From an uncultured Pseudomonadales bacterium (lineage in GTDB: Bacteria; Pseudomonadota; Gammaproteobacteria; Pseudomonadales; Pseudohongiellaceae): 6,442 bases of DNA. Under the pieces are notes generated by a model. That model was not told where the DNA came from. It did no database searches and worked only from the letters and a program-made list of their open reading frames with translations. The stretch is taken from the NCBI GenBank assembly GCA_938082955.1, contig CALKDE010000355.1, positions 1 through 6,442 on the forward strand. Reading direction: 5' to 3'. The translations under genes and the position numbers were made by a program. Below, piece after piece: positions 1 to 5,820 of this stretch (the stretch's first letter is position 1; every line of letters begins with the position of its first letter).

Positions 1-1
1 C

Positions 2-127
2 ATTTCTTGTGGTGATGGGCAGGGCCAAGCTGATGTGCGTTTTCGCCGAGAGGGCTATCCTTCAAGGACGGACCCTTGGAGTCCAAATACCTCTGTATCA
101 ATTAACCAACGAACTTTAGTCAGATAG
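2..127 (+). CDS. possible C-terminal end of an unidentified gene (partial)
   Basis: An open frame enters from the left edge and ends at TAG 125-127, giving 41 residues that finish in NTSVSINQRTLVR. I do not recognise the family. The stretch is hydrophilic, with one Cys and alternating polar and hydrophobic residues that could be terminal beta strands. The frame one base over (from position 3, stop TAG 117-119) is also open from the edge, so the choice of frame is not secure. If real, the gene converges on gor, and the stem-loop at 199-232 lies between the two stops. At this length, chance openness cannot be excluded. Confidence 0.28.
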   Translation: MSCGDGQGQADVRFRREGYPSRTDPWSPNTSVSINQRTLVR

Positions 128-198
128 ATTAACAGCCTGAGGATTGAAACATTTTGCTGTTATTGGCAGGTAGGATTGACCGCCTCTTGTCCACATTC

Positions 199-232
199 AC
201 TATTTCCGGTAATCTTTATTACCGGAAATAGT
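199..232. terminator. perfect 15-bp inverted repeat, possible bidirectional terminator
   Basis: ACTATTTCCGGTAAT (199-213) and ATTACCGGAAATAGT (218-232) are exact reverse complements around a 4-nt CTTT loop. With one bulged base (233) the stem extends by TTC/GAA (196-198 with 234-236). It lies in the non-coding gap downstream of gor (stop at 302, minus strand) and downstream of the possible plus-strand frame ending at 127, the usual place for a shared terminator. Neither side has a T-tract after the stem, so it is not a textbook intrinsic terminator. It could instead protect mRNA 3' ends, bind a protein, or belong to a dispersed palindromic repeat family. The rest of 128-301 holds only weak inverted repeats (TAACAGC 130-136 / GCTGTTA 156-162; GTTTAA 245-250 / TTAAAC 262-267). 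Confidence 0.5.
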
Positions 233-301
233 AGAATAGCCCATGTTTAAAGGAACGCCGCTTAAACTACTGATAGCGCGCACCTAAGCCACGATTGGAA
301 T

Positions 302-1657
302 CTACACAGCCGCGCGCTTAGTGCGCATTGTGACCAACTCTTCAGCTAGTGTTGGATGTATCCCAATGGTTCGGTCAAAGTCAGCCTTGGTTGCGCCACA
401 GTTTATGGCAACAGATAATCCCTGAACGATCTCACCGGCATCCGCAGCAACAATATGTAAACCGACGACGCGGTCTGACTGACGATCGACAATCATTTTG
501 ATCATAGATTTTTCATCTCGCCCACTTAGCGTGTGTTTCAGCGGTCTAAACGTGCTCTGGTAAATATCAATCTCTAATCCGCCCTCTAGAGCCTCCTGTT
601 CAGACAAGCCAACTGTGCCGATATTTGGATGGCAAAATACAGCTGTGGCGATGTTTTTATAGTCCATAGCTTTTGCATCGCCTGAAAATAGGGCCCTGGC
701 GACGATCTGGCCTTCCGCCAAGGCAACCGGGGTAAGGGCAATTCGGTCGATAACGTCGCCTACCGCATATATGCTAGGCTCAGCTGTCTGAAAATGATCG
801 TTAACCTTGATAGCACCATTCTTTGCTAGCTGGACAGCAACCGTATCTAAGCCCAGGTCGTCAGTTAGTGGAAGTCGGCCAGTTGCGGCGAGTACCATCT
901 CACAGCTTAATTTAGAACCGGATTTAAAAACGACTTCTAACTTATTGTTTTCTTTAACTATTTCAGAAATATCTTGCTCGAGATATAAATCAACATGAGT
1001 ACCAATCTCCGCGGTGATAAACTTCCGTATATCCTCATCAAAGCCTCGTAATAGCTGGTCTCCGCGGTAGATCAGGCTAGTCTTGCAGCCAAGCCGACTG
1101 AAGATGCTGGCGAACTCCACCGCTATGTAGCCTCCACCCATAACAGCAATCTCGGCTGGCAGCTGATCCATGGCAAATACATCATTGGAACTTACGGTTA
1201 ACTCGCTGCCGGGAAACTTAGGAGTCCAGGGCCAGCCACCAACAGCTACCAATATGTGCTTGGCGCTTAGGGTCTTGCCGTCGACCTGTATCTCATTGGG
1301 GCCAGATATTCTGGCGCGAGCCTCGAAGACATCTACCTCGTTGGAATTAAGTATCGATTTATACAGGCCATTTAATCTGTTGATTTCAAGGTCTTTATTG
1401 GCCTTGAGAACACTCCAGTCAAAGCGCAGGTTATCGAACTCCCAGCCGAATCCCTTGCTGTCTTCAAAATCATCGAAATAGTGCGCGGCATAGCTAAACA
1501 ACTTCTTCGGCACACAGCCTACGTTTACGCATGTGCCACCGAAATACCGCTCCTCTGCGACAGCTACCCTTGCCCCTAAACTGGCCGCTATCCGACACGC
1601 ACGCACGCCGCCTGAGCCTGCTCCGATAACAAACAAATCGTAATCAAATGGTTCCAA
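302..1657 (-). CDS. gor: glutathione-disulfide reductase
   Basis: This cytoplasmic flavoenzyme reduces glutathione disulfide to two GSH with NADPH. From the TTG at 1657 the protein is 451 residues, against about 450 for E. coli Gor. The N-terminal FAD site GAGSGG (12-17) is followed by the redox disulfide motif GGTCVNVGCVPKK, with Cys43 and Cys48. The NADPH domain starts at GGGYIAVEFA (174-183). Arg198 and Arg204 sit where NADPH-specific Gor enzymes bind the 2'-phosphate. The second FAD motif YAVGD is near 297-301, and the dimer-interface catalytic pair is His434/Glu439 in HPTLAEE. The GRDEKSMIKM region resembles the alphaproteobacterial/plant-type Gor subfamily more than E. coli Gor. The TTG start is chosen because AAGGA lies 9 nt upstream and EPFDYDLFVIGAGSGG follows directly, as in homologues. 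An upstream TTG (1714) would add 19 residues of unlikely leader. The gene is divergent from alkB and ends at TAG 302-304. Confidence 0.95.
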   Translation of the reverse strand: MEPFDYDLFVIGAGSGGVRACRIAASLGARVAVAEERYFGGTCVNVGCVPKKLFSYAAHYFDDFEDSKGFGWEFDNLRFDWSVLKANKDLEINRLNGLYKSILNSNEVDVFEARARISGPNEIQVDGKTLSAKHILVAVGGWPWTPKFPGSELTVSSNDVFAMDQLPAEIAVMGGGYIAVEFASIFSRLGCKTSLIYRGDQLLRGFDEDIRKFITAEIGTHVDLYLEQDISEIVKENNKLEVVFKSGSKLSCEMVLAATGRLPLTDDLGLDTVAVQLAKNGAIKVNDHFQTAEPSIYAVGDVIDRIALTPVALAEGQIVARALFSGDAKAMDYKNIATAVFCHPNIGTVGLSEQEALEGGLEIDIYQSTFRPLKHTLSGRDEKSMIKMIVDRQSDRVVGLHIVAADAGEIVQGLSVAINCGATKADFDRTIGIHPTLAEELVTMRTKRAAV

Positions 1658-1666
1658 GTTCCTGTA

Positions 1667-1671
1667 TCCTT
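1667..1671 (-). promoter_or_regulatory. gor ribosome binding site that fixes the TTG start
   Basis: On the minus strand AAAAGGA (1673-1667) includes AAGGA, 9 nt before TTG 1657-1655. No ATG or GTG occurs in frame close to the conserved N-terminus, so this site is the main reason for choosing the TTG. Confidence 0.65.
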
Positions 1672-1747
1672 TTATTGCTAGAGTCCAGCAGCGTGCTTTC
1701 ACGCACACACCCAAAGCGGCATTATGCCTTAGCTACACTCACGAGAA

Positions 1748-1753
1748 TATAAG
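1748..1753 (+). promoter_or_regulatory. putative alkB -10 box next to the start codon
   Basis: TATAAG ends 7 nt before the alkB ATG (1761), which would place the transcription start at or within a base or two of the A of ATG. The upstream 20 nt have no good Shine-Dalgarno, which fits a leaderless or near-leaderless mRNA. The expected -35 position (about 1725-1730) matches poorly, suggesting activator dependence or a misassigned promoter. Confidence 0.3.
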
Positions 1754-1760
1754 ACCCAGC

Positions 1761-2390
1761 ATGCAGGCCAATTTATTCGACGGCGATCAGCCTTCAAGTC
1801 AAGCAATTAAGCATCCGATCGGCAACGCGGAACTGCTAGAGTATCCGCAGATTTTTTGCCGAGCTAAGGCTGACCAGATGCTTAAAACTCTTATTGCGGA
1901 TATTCCCTGGCAACAAGAGCACCTCAAAATTGCCGGTAAGCTACGGGCCATACCACGACTGCAATGCTGGATGGGTGATTCGATGAGCGAGTATGGCTAC
2001 TCGGGCGTGAGACTCAGCCCCCAGCCATGGAATGAAACAGTAAAGACTATTCACGAGCGCGTCGCCGATTTAAGTGGCAGCACTTTTAATTCTGTCTTGA
2101 TCAACTTTTACCGAAATGGCCAAGACAGCGTTGCTTGGCATGCAGACGATGAAGCAGAGCTAGGCGCCGCTCCAGTGATCGCCTCTGTAAGCTTAGGTGC
2201 AGAAAGAATTTTTGAGTTAAAGCAGAAACATCAGGTGCCGGCGAAAAAATATAAACTATCGCTGCGTCATGCAAGCCTGCTTATTATGGCAGGTACAATG
2301 CAGCAACATTGGTTGCATCAGCTACCAAAGGAAAAAGCACTAGCCGAAGCGCGCATCAATTTGACTTTCAGAAATATTGTCAGCGATTAA
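1761..2390 (+). CDS. alkB: AlkB family 2-oxoglutarate/Fe(II) dioxygenase (ALKBH2-like DNA repair)
   Basis: The 209-residue protein most resembles the ALKBH2-like branch of the AlkB family. These enzymes remove alkyl groups from 1-methyladenine and 3-methylcytosine by oxidative demethylation, using O2, Fe(II) and 2-oxoglutarate. The catalytic core is visible in order: NFYRNGQDSVAWHADDE (115-131) supplies 2-oxoglutarate contacts Asn115/Tyr117 and iron ligands His127 and Asp129; LLIMAGTMQQHWLHQLPK (173-190) supplies the third ligand, most likely His186; RINLTFR (198-204) supplies Arg198 for 2-oxoglutarate and Arg204. The usual HxDDE motif is kept as HADDE. The N-terminus MQANLF is like that of many bacterial members, supporting the ATG at 1761. 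It is followed after 42 bp by the lhgO-like gene on the same strand, a likely operon. Exact substrate range (DNA versus RNA, lesion type) cannot be told from sequence. Confidence 0.92.
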   Translation: MQANLFDGDQPSSQAIKHPIGNAELLEYPQIFCRAKADQMLKTLIADIPWQQEHLKIAGKLRAIPRLQCWMGDSMSEYGYSGVRLSPQPWNETVKTIHERVADLSGSTFNSVLINFYRNGQDSVAWHADDEAELGAAPVIASVSLGAERIFELKQKHQVPAKKYKLSLRHASLLIMAGTMQQHWLHQLPKEKALAEARINLTFRNIVSD

Positions 2391-2432
2391 AGGTTAGCGG
2401 CGTTTCGCTTTAGGAACACCAAGGCAAGATGT

Positions 2433-3575
2433 ATGAGTAATAGGGATGGTTTTGATATTTGTGTGATTGGCGCGGGCGTGATTGGTTTGGCCATCGCTTA
2501 TGAACTTGCTAAGAAATACAAAAATCAAGATATAAGCATTGTGATCCTAGAGCGCGAATCGAGTTTTGGGCAGCACATAAGCAGTCGAAATAGCGAGGTA
2601 ATTCATGCCGGCATCTACTATCCGACAGGCAGCTTAAAAGCAGAGCTTTGCGTTGCGGGCAAACAGCTACTGTATAATCACTGCGAACAGTTCGATATCC
2701 CGCATCGGAAAGTTGGCAAGCTTATAGTCGCAAAAAATTCAGAAATCGCAGCGCTTCAGCAGCTTAAGCAAAAAGCAATCGCCAATGGCGTATTAGACCT
2801 GCAACTTTTGAATAGGGAGCAGCTACAAAAATTAGAACCTCAGATCGAAGCTGATGTCGCCTTGCATTCCCCCTCCACTGGAATCATAGATAGCCACAGC
2901 TACATGCAAAGCCTGTTGCATCTAGCAGAAAATCTTGGCGTACAATTTGCGCCCTACTCACGCGTAGATAAAATTGACACTGAGGCCGACGCCTTCCTCG
3001 TGCATTGCCTACTCGATGAAAATAAAAGCTCTGAACGGTATCAGTTTACTTGCCAACGAATAATCAATGCGGCCGGGCTAGAGGCTCAATCTATTGCACA
3101 GTCTGTATCTGCCGTGCCAGCCAACACTATTCCCAAGCTTCATTATTGCAAGGGCGACTACTTCGACTACCGTGGGCGCAATCCTTTTTCTCATTTAATC
3201 TATCCAATGCCCGAAGCGAATACGACTGGCCTGGGAATTCACGCGACAATGGATATGTCGTCGCAACTTAAATTCGGGCCAGATACAGAGTACATCGAGC
3301 ATATCGATTTCGAGATTGACGGCAACAAGGCGGAAGCCTTCGCGAAGAGTATCTCTTCTTATTTCCCTAAGATTAAAGCGAGCGACCTAAAGCCGGCATA
3401 CTCTGGAGTTAGACCGAAATTATCAAAACTAGGCGCAGCAGCTGCCGACTTCGAAATCCAAGGCCAAAGCGCGCACGGCATACCCGGCTTGATTCAGCTT
3501 TTCGGTATGGAGTCGCCGGGGCTTACGGCCAGCCTTGCTATCGCCAGCCACGTTGCTAAGCGCATCGAACTGTAG
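2433..3575 (+). CDS. lhgO: FAD-dependent oxidoreductase, L-2-hydroxyglutarate oxidase-like
   Basis: The 380-residue protein belongs to the FAD-dependent DAO/glycerol-3-phosphate oxidase fold group, in the family of E. coli LhgO (YgaF) and animal L2HGDH. These oxidise L-2-hydroxyglutarate to 2-oxoglutarate and pass electrons to the membrane quinone pool. The FAD dinucleotide motif GAGVIG is at 13-18, with the acidic ribose ligand at ILE (38-40). The family signature SSRNSEVIHAGIYYPTGSLK spans 50-69. The closing flavin motif FGMESPGLTASLAIA lies at about 357-371. It is some 40 residues shorter than E. coli LhgO (422), with a compact C-terminus, so the substrate is inferred and another 2-hydroxyacid is possible. 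The ATG at 2433 has AAGG (2421-2424) 8 nt upstream. No signal peptide or membrane helix is apparent. It lies 42 bp after alkB and its stop is 32 bp from that of pilZ, with no clear terminator between. Confidence 0.72.
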   Translation: MSNRDGFDICVIGAGVIGLAIAYELAKKYKNQDISIVILERESSFGQHISSRNSEVIHAGIYYPTGSLKAELCVAGKQLLYNHCEQFDIPHRKVGKLIVAKNSEIAALQQLKQKAIANGVLDLQLLNREQLQKLEPQIEADVALHSPSTGIIDSHSYMQSLLHLAENLGVQFAPYSRVDKIDTEADAFLVHCLLDENKSSERYQFTCQRIINAAGLEAQSIAQSVSAVPANTIPKLHYCKGDYFDYRGRNPFSHLIYPMPEANTTGLGIHATMDMSSQLKFGPDTEYIEHIDFEIDGNKAEAFAKSISSYFPKIKASDLKPAYSGVRPKLSKLGAAAADFEIQGQSAHGIPGLIQLFGMESPGLTASLAIASHVAKRIEL

Positions 3576-3607
3576 ATCTAATTTAAATACCCGCAGCACA
3601 GCAAACT

Positions 3608-3976
3608 CTAAAGCGTCTGCGATGGCCCTGACTTACTTTTGTAAGTGCTAAGTCTGGCTTCGATCAATGATCTAATCTGTGAGTCACTTCTATGGAAGTG
3701 CAAGCCGATCCCTTTACAGCGATCGCCACGAATTTTAGACGGTGTTATCCAGACAATTTTAGTTAGGCAAAAGTACCGTTGTGAATCATCAAGAAGTTGT
3801 AGTAGCAGGCACACGCTGTCTTTGAACTTATAGGGGCGAGCCGAGAGTCCTGCTCTTTGGTGGATCGCTGTGACAGGTAAGAATAGGCCGCCATTCTTTA
3901 AGAACGGCATGTAAGCACTTTTAAGTGTGTCCAGGCTGTCTATACGAATCGAAAGAATGGCTGTGCTGGCTATAAT
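3608..3976 (-). CDS. pilZ: type IV pilus assembly protein PilZ, probable ATT start
   Basis: PilZ is a small cytoplasmic protein needed for type IV pilus formation; in Xanthomonas it binds the assembly ATPase PilB and FimX. The protein from ATT 3976 is 122 residues, against about 118 for Pseudomonas PilZ. Conserved stretches are AILSIRID (6-13), SAYMPFLKNGGLFLP (20-34), VWITP (75-79) and GIGLHF (89-94). The c-di-GMP RxxxR signature of other PilZ domains is absent, as in the pilus-type family. Compared from memory with Pseudomonas PilZ there are about 10 extra residues after LFLPV (about 36-45). The frame opens after TAG 3997-3995 and has no ATG/GTG/TTG before Met23 (3910), which lies after the first conserved beta strand. 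A perfect AGGAGG sits 6 nt before ATT 3976-3974. It follows holB by 45 nt, the usual operon position. A sequencing error at the start is the main alternative. Confidence 0.88.
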   Translation of the reverse strand: MIASTAILSIRIDSLDTLKSAYMPFLKNGGLFLPVTAIHQRAGLSARPYKFKDSVCLLLQLLDDSQRYFCLTKIVWITPSKIRGDRCKGIGLHFHRSDSQIRSLIEARLSTYKSKSGPSQTL

Positions 3977-3982
3977 GAGCGA

Positions 3983-3988
3983 CCTCCT
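3983..3988 (-). promoter_or_regulatory. strong pilZ Shine-Dalgarno (AGGAGG) before an ATT codon
   Basis: On the minus strand AGGAGG (3988-3983) is a full anti-16S match, followed by TCGCTC and then ATT at 3976-3974. The 6-nt spacing is near optimal. The next in-frame alternative, ATA at 3973, would be 9 nt away. It is the best ribosome binding site in the window and decides the start of pilZ. Confidence 0.75.
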
Positions 3989-4021
3989 CTGCTGCTACTG
4001 CTTATAAATACTGTGCACTAT

Positions 4022-5092
4022 TTAACTGTGAAGGTTTAGCTTACTCCATTGCCACAGAATAGACTCCATAATGAGTTGTGGATTTGGGTTTGTGCTCGAG
4101 GCCAGTTGTCTTCGCGCCGTCTCTACCTCGGTATAGAAAAGTGCTAGCGAACTGGCTACTGCCTGCGCGAGTGACTTCTCCTTGGAAGGAACCAGCAGGG
4201 TGTACATACTTTGAAGCGTAGGATCGCCTTCGTTCTCTTGGATGCCGGTTAGACTGTATTTAGTAAGCTTAGACAAGAATGCCGAGAAATGCTGCAATAC
4301 CTCCGATTCTCCATTCTTGGCGATTAGTGCGAGCACTTGTTGAATTGATTTCTTACCTTTTTTTACGTCACAGATACTTTGCAAGAATTGCGCCCTAGCC
4401 TGCAACGAGTCCCCTTGTGCTAACTGCAGTGCAATGAGCGGCCTCATGTCACTAGCTTCAAGTATAGAGCCTACGTTCCCGGCGCCGATGATAGCCTGCA
4501 ACCAAGGAGCAGCAATGTCTGCACGCGGGGCTTGAAATGCGAGCTTCTGGCACCGACTCCGTATCGTCGCCACGAGTCGACCCGGGTGATCGGACACCAG
4601 AAAAACGTGAGTATTGCTGTTGGGCTCTTCCAAGGTTTTCAATAAAGCGTTCGCCGCATTGGTATTTAGAAGATGTGCGTTCGCTATGATTGCCACTTTT
4701 GCTCCGCCAGAATGACTGCTGCGAATCACGAATTCTGACAGCCAGCGTATCTGATCAATTTTGATGTTCTTGCTGCCCTGTTCCGGCTCGATTGTTAGAA
4801 TGTCAGGGTGGTTACCCACCCCGCCTTTGAGACAGTTTTTGCAGGTTCCGCAGGCAACATCCGTATCTGCGAGTCTGCCTACAGTATTTTGAGCAATGGG
4901 ATTCAGACACAGAAGGTATCGCGCAAAGCCGTCGGCGAACAGGGATTTACCTAAACCTTCGCTGCCACTAAACAGATAGGCGTGTGCCAACACACTGGCA
5001 GCGAATGCGCGGCTAAGTTGTGTCCACTGAGCACCCTGCCAAGGAAATGGCGCGCTTAAAAAATTTACTGAATTCGACGTGGTCTCGGTCAT
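4022..5092 (-). CDS. holB: DNA polymerase III subunit delta prime (clamp loader)
   Basis: This 356-residue protein is the delta prime subunit of the clamp-loader complex, which opens and loads the beta sliding clamp on primed DNA. The N-terminal AAA+ domain carries a P-loop-like GSEGLGKS (43-50) and a four-cysteine zinc module (Cys62, Cys81, Cys84, Cys87; CGTCKNC at 81-87). The segment VAIIANAHLLNTNAANALLKTLEEP (about 133-157) replaces the acidic Walker B residues with Ala/Asn, fitting the family's role as a non-hydrolysing stator. The SRC motif is in TIRSRC (176-181). The C-terminal collar domain is divergent, as usual. The ATG at 5092 is 11 nt after the tmk stop; the Shine-Dalgarno is weak (AAAG), so translational coupling to tmk is likely. 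pilZ follows. Confidence 0.95.
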   Translation of the reverse strand: MTETTSNSVNFLSAPFPWQGAQWTQLSRAFAASVLAHAYLFSGSEGLGKSLFADGFARYLLCLNPIAQNTVGRLADTDVACGTCKNCLKGGVGNHPDILTIEPEQGSKNIKIDQIRWLSEFVIRSSHSGGAKVAIIANAHLLNTNAANALLKTLEEPNSNTHVFLVSDHPGRLVATIRSRCQKLAFQAPRADIAAPWLQAIIGAGNVGSILEASDMRPLIALQLAQGDSLQARAQFLQSICDVKKGKKSIQQVLALIAKNGESEVLQHFSAFLSKLTKYSLTGIQENEGDPTLQSMYTLLVPSKEKSLAQAVASSLALFYTEVETARRQLASSTNPNPQLIMESILWQWSKLNLHS

Positions 5093-5103
5093 TAATTTTT
5101 ACT

Positions 5104-5742
5104 TTATGTGATTTTTGAAAGGCCCTGCTCTAAGGCAGCCAACAAATCCAGTTTGACATCCTTTAAGGACTTGGCGGCATCGATCACTGTACAGCGCTCA
5201 GGTTCCGCTTGTGCGATATCAAGATAGCCTTGCCTGACGTGACGAAAAAAGCTCATCTGTTCTCGCTCGAATCTGTCAAGCTCGCCCCGATTGCTTGCCC
5301 TTTGCATTCCAATCTCGGGGTCGAGGTCTAAGATGAGTGTCAGGTCAGGTCGCAGCTCGCCCTGCACCATAGACTCCAGTTCGCCTATCGTCTCCATGCT
5401 CAGTCCCCGTCCCGCTCCTTGGTAGGCAAATGTCGCATCAGTAAAGCGATCGCAGACCACCCATTTCCCTGCCGCGAGTGCGGGCTCTATAATTTTGTCT
5501 AAGTGCTGTGCTCTAGCGGCAAAGACGAGTAACAACTCGGTTAACTCCGACATCGACTCTTCGTGTACCGCAAGCAAGAGCTCTCTTATTTTTTCCCCCA
5601 GTTGGGTACCGCCCGGCTCTCGAGTAAGCACATAGTCGATTCCGCGCTGTTCTAGATACTGCGTGATGAACTCAATATTCGTACTCTTGCCTACTCCCTC
5701 TGCACCTTCCAAAGTTAAAAAGAATCCTCGCTTATTTGTCAT
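5104..5742 (-). CDS. tmk: thymidylate (dTMP) kinase
   Basis: Tmk phosphorylates dTMP to dTDP with ATP, an essential cytoplasmic step in dTTP synthesis. From ATG 5742 it is 212 residues, against 213 in E. coli. Visible motifs are the P-loop GAEGVGKST (13-21), REPGGT (41-46), the DR motif CDRFTDATFAYQGAGRG (97-113) with Asp98/Arg99 and dTMP-binding residues, and the LID segment QRASNRGELDRFE (147-159). The basic LID is of the E. coli type, in which LID arginines help catalysis. In-frame TTG 5763 and GTG 5751 are alternative starts, but MTNKRGFFLTLEG begins where homologues begin. The Shine-Dalgarno is modest (AAGTGA region). It lies 78 nt after mltG and 11 nt before holB, in a conserved operon order. 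Confidence 0.95.
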   Translation of the reverse strand: MTNKRGFFLTLEGAEGVGKSTNIEFITQYLEQRGIDYVLTREPGGTQLGEKIRELLLAVHEESMSELTELLLVFAARAQHLDKIIEPALAAGKWVVCDRFTDATFAYQGAGRGLSMETIGELESMVQGELRPDLTLILDLDPEIGMQRASNRGELDRFEREQMSFFRHVRQGYLDIAQAEPERCTVIDAAKSLKDVKLDLLAALEQGLSKIT

Positions 5743-5820
5743 TATTTTCACTTTTGTGTCCAATTCACAATACCGCGGCAGCTTGGCCTAACTCTGGGAT
5801 TTCGGCCAGGTTGTTAGAGA

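Larger units (their letters stand above)
1658..1760. promoter_or_regulatory. divergent gor/alkB promoter region
   Basis: This 103-bp gap separates two divergent starts and must hold both promoters unless transcription comes from further away. For gor, a minus-strand CATAAT (1726-1721) is a reasonable -10 box, but no good -35 is visible. It lies inside an 11-bp dyad, GGCAT-T-ATGCC (1718-1728), which could be an operator. The presumed gor leader contains a stem-loop, GCGTG 1691-1695 with CACGC 1700-1704 around a 4-nt loop. No convincing OxyR or other known operator was recognised. Confidence 0.35.

Noticed and set aside
245..267. Inverted repeat GTTTAA/TTAAAC near the gor 3' end
   Set aside because: Six AT-rich base pairs over an 11-nt loop are easily expected by chance.
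807..998. Plus-strand open frame of 63 codons
   Set aside because: It is antisense to the clear gor coding frame and has no family resemblance; a shadow frame.
1170..1481. Plus-strand open frame of 103 codons
   Set aside because: It lies wholly antisense to gor, over the conserved mid-region, with low-complexity Ser/Leu-rich composition; a shadow frame.
3050..3271. Plus-strand open frame of 73 codons inside lhgO
   Set aside because: It overlaps the well-supported lhgO frame on the same strand and shows no domain or good ribosome binding site.
3631..3646. Hairpin ACTTAC-TTTT-GTAAGT as an lhgO terminator
   Set aside because: The stem is only 6 bp, AT-rich, inside pilZ coding sequence, and lacks a following T-tract.
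3645..3833. Plus-strand open frame of 62 codons
   Set aside because: It is antisense to pilZ, which has clear family motifs.
3608..3910. pilZ starting at ATG 3910 (100 residues)
   Set aside because: This start cuts off the conserved AILSIRID...SAY segment and has no Shine-Dalgarno comparable with AGGAGG at 3983-3988.
5743..5763. tmk starting at TTG 5763
   Set aside because: It adds 7 residues not expected in the family; ATG 5742 gives the usual length and position before the P-loop.
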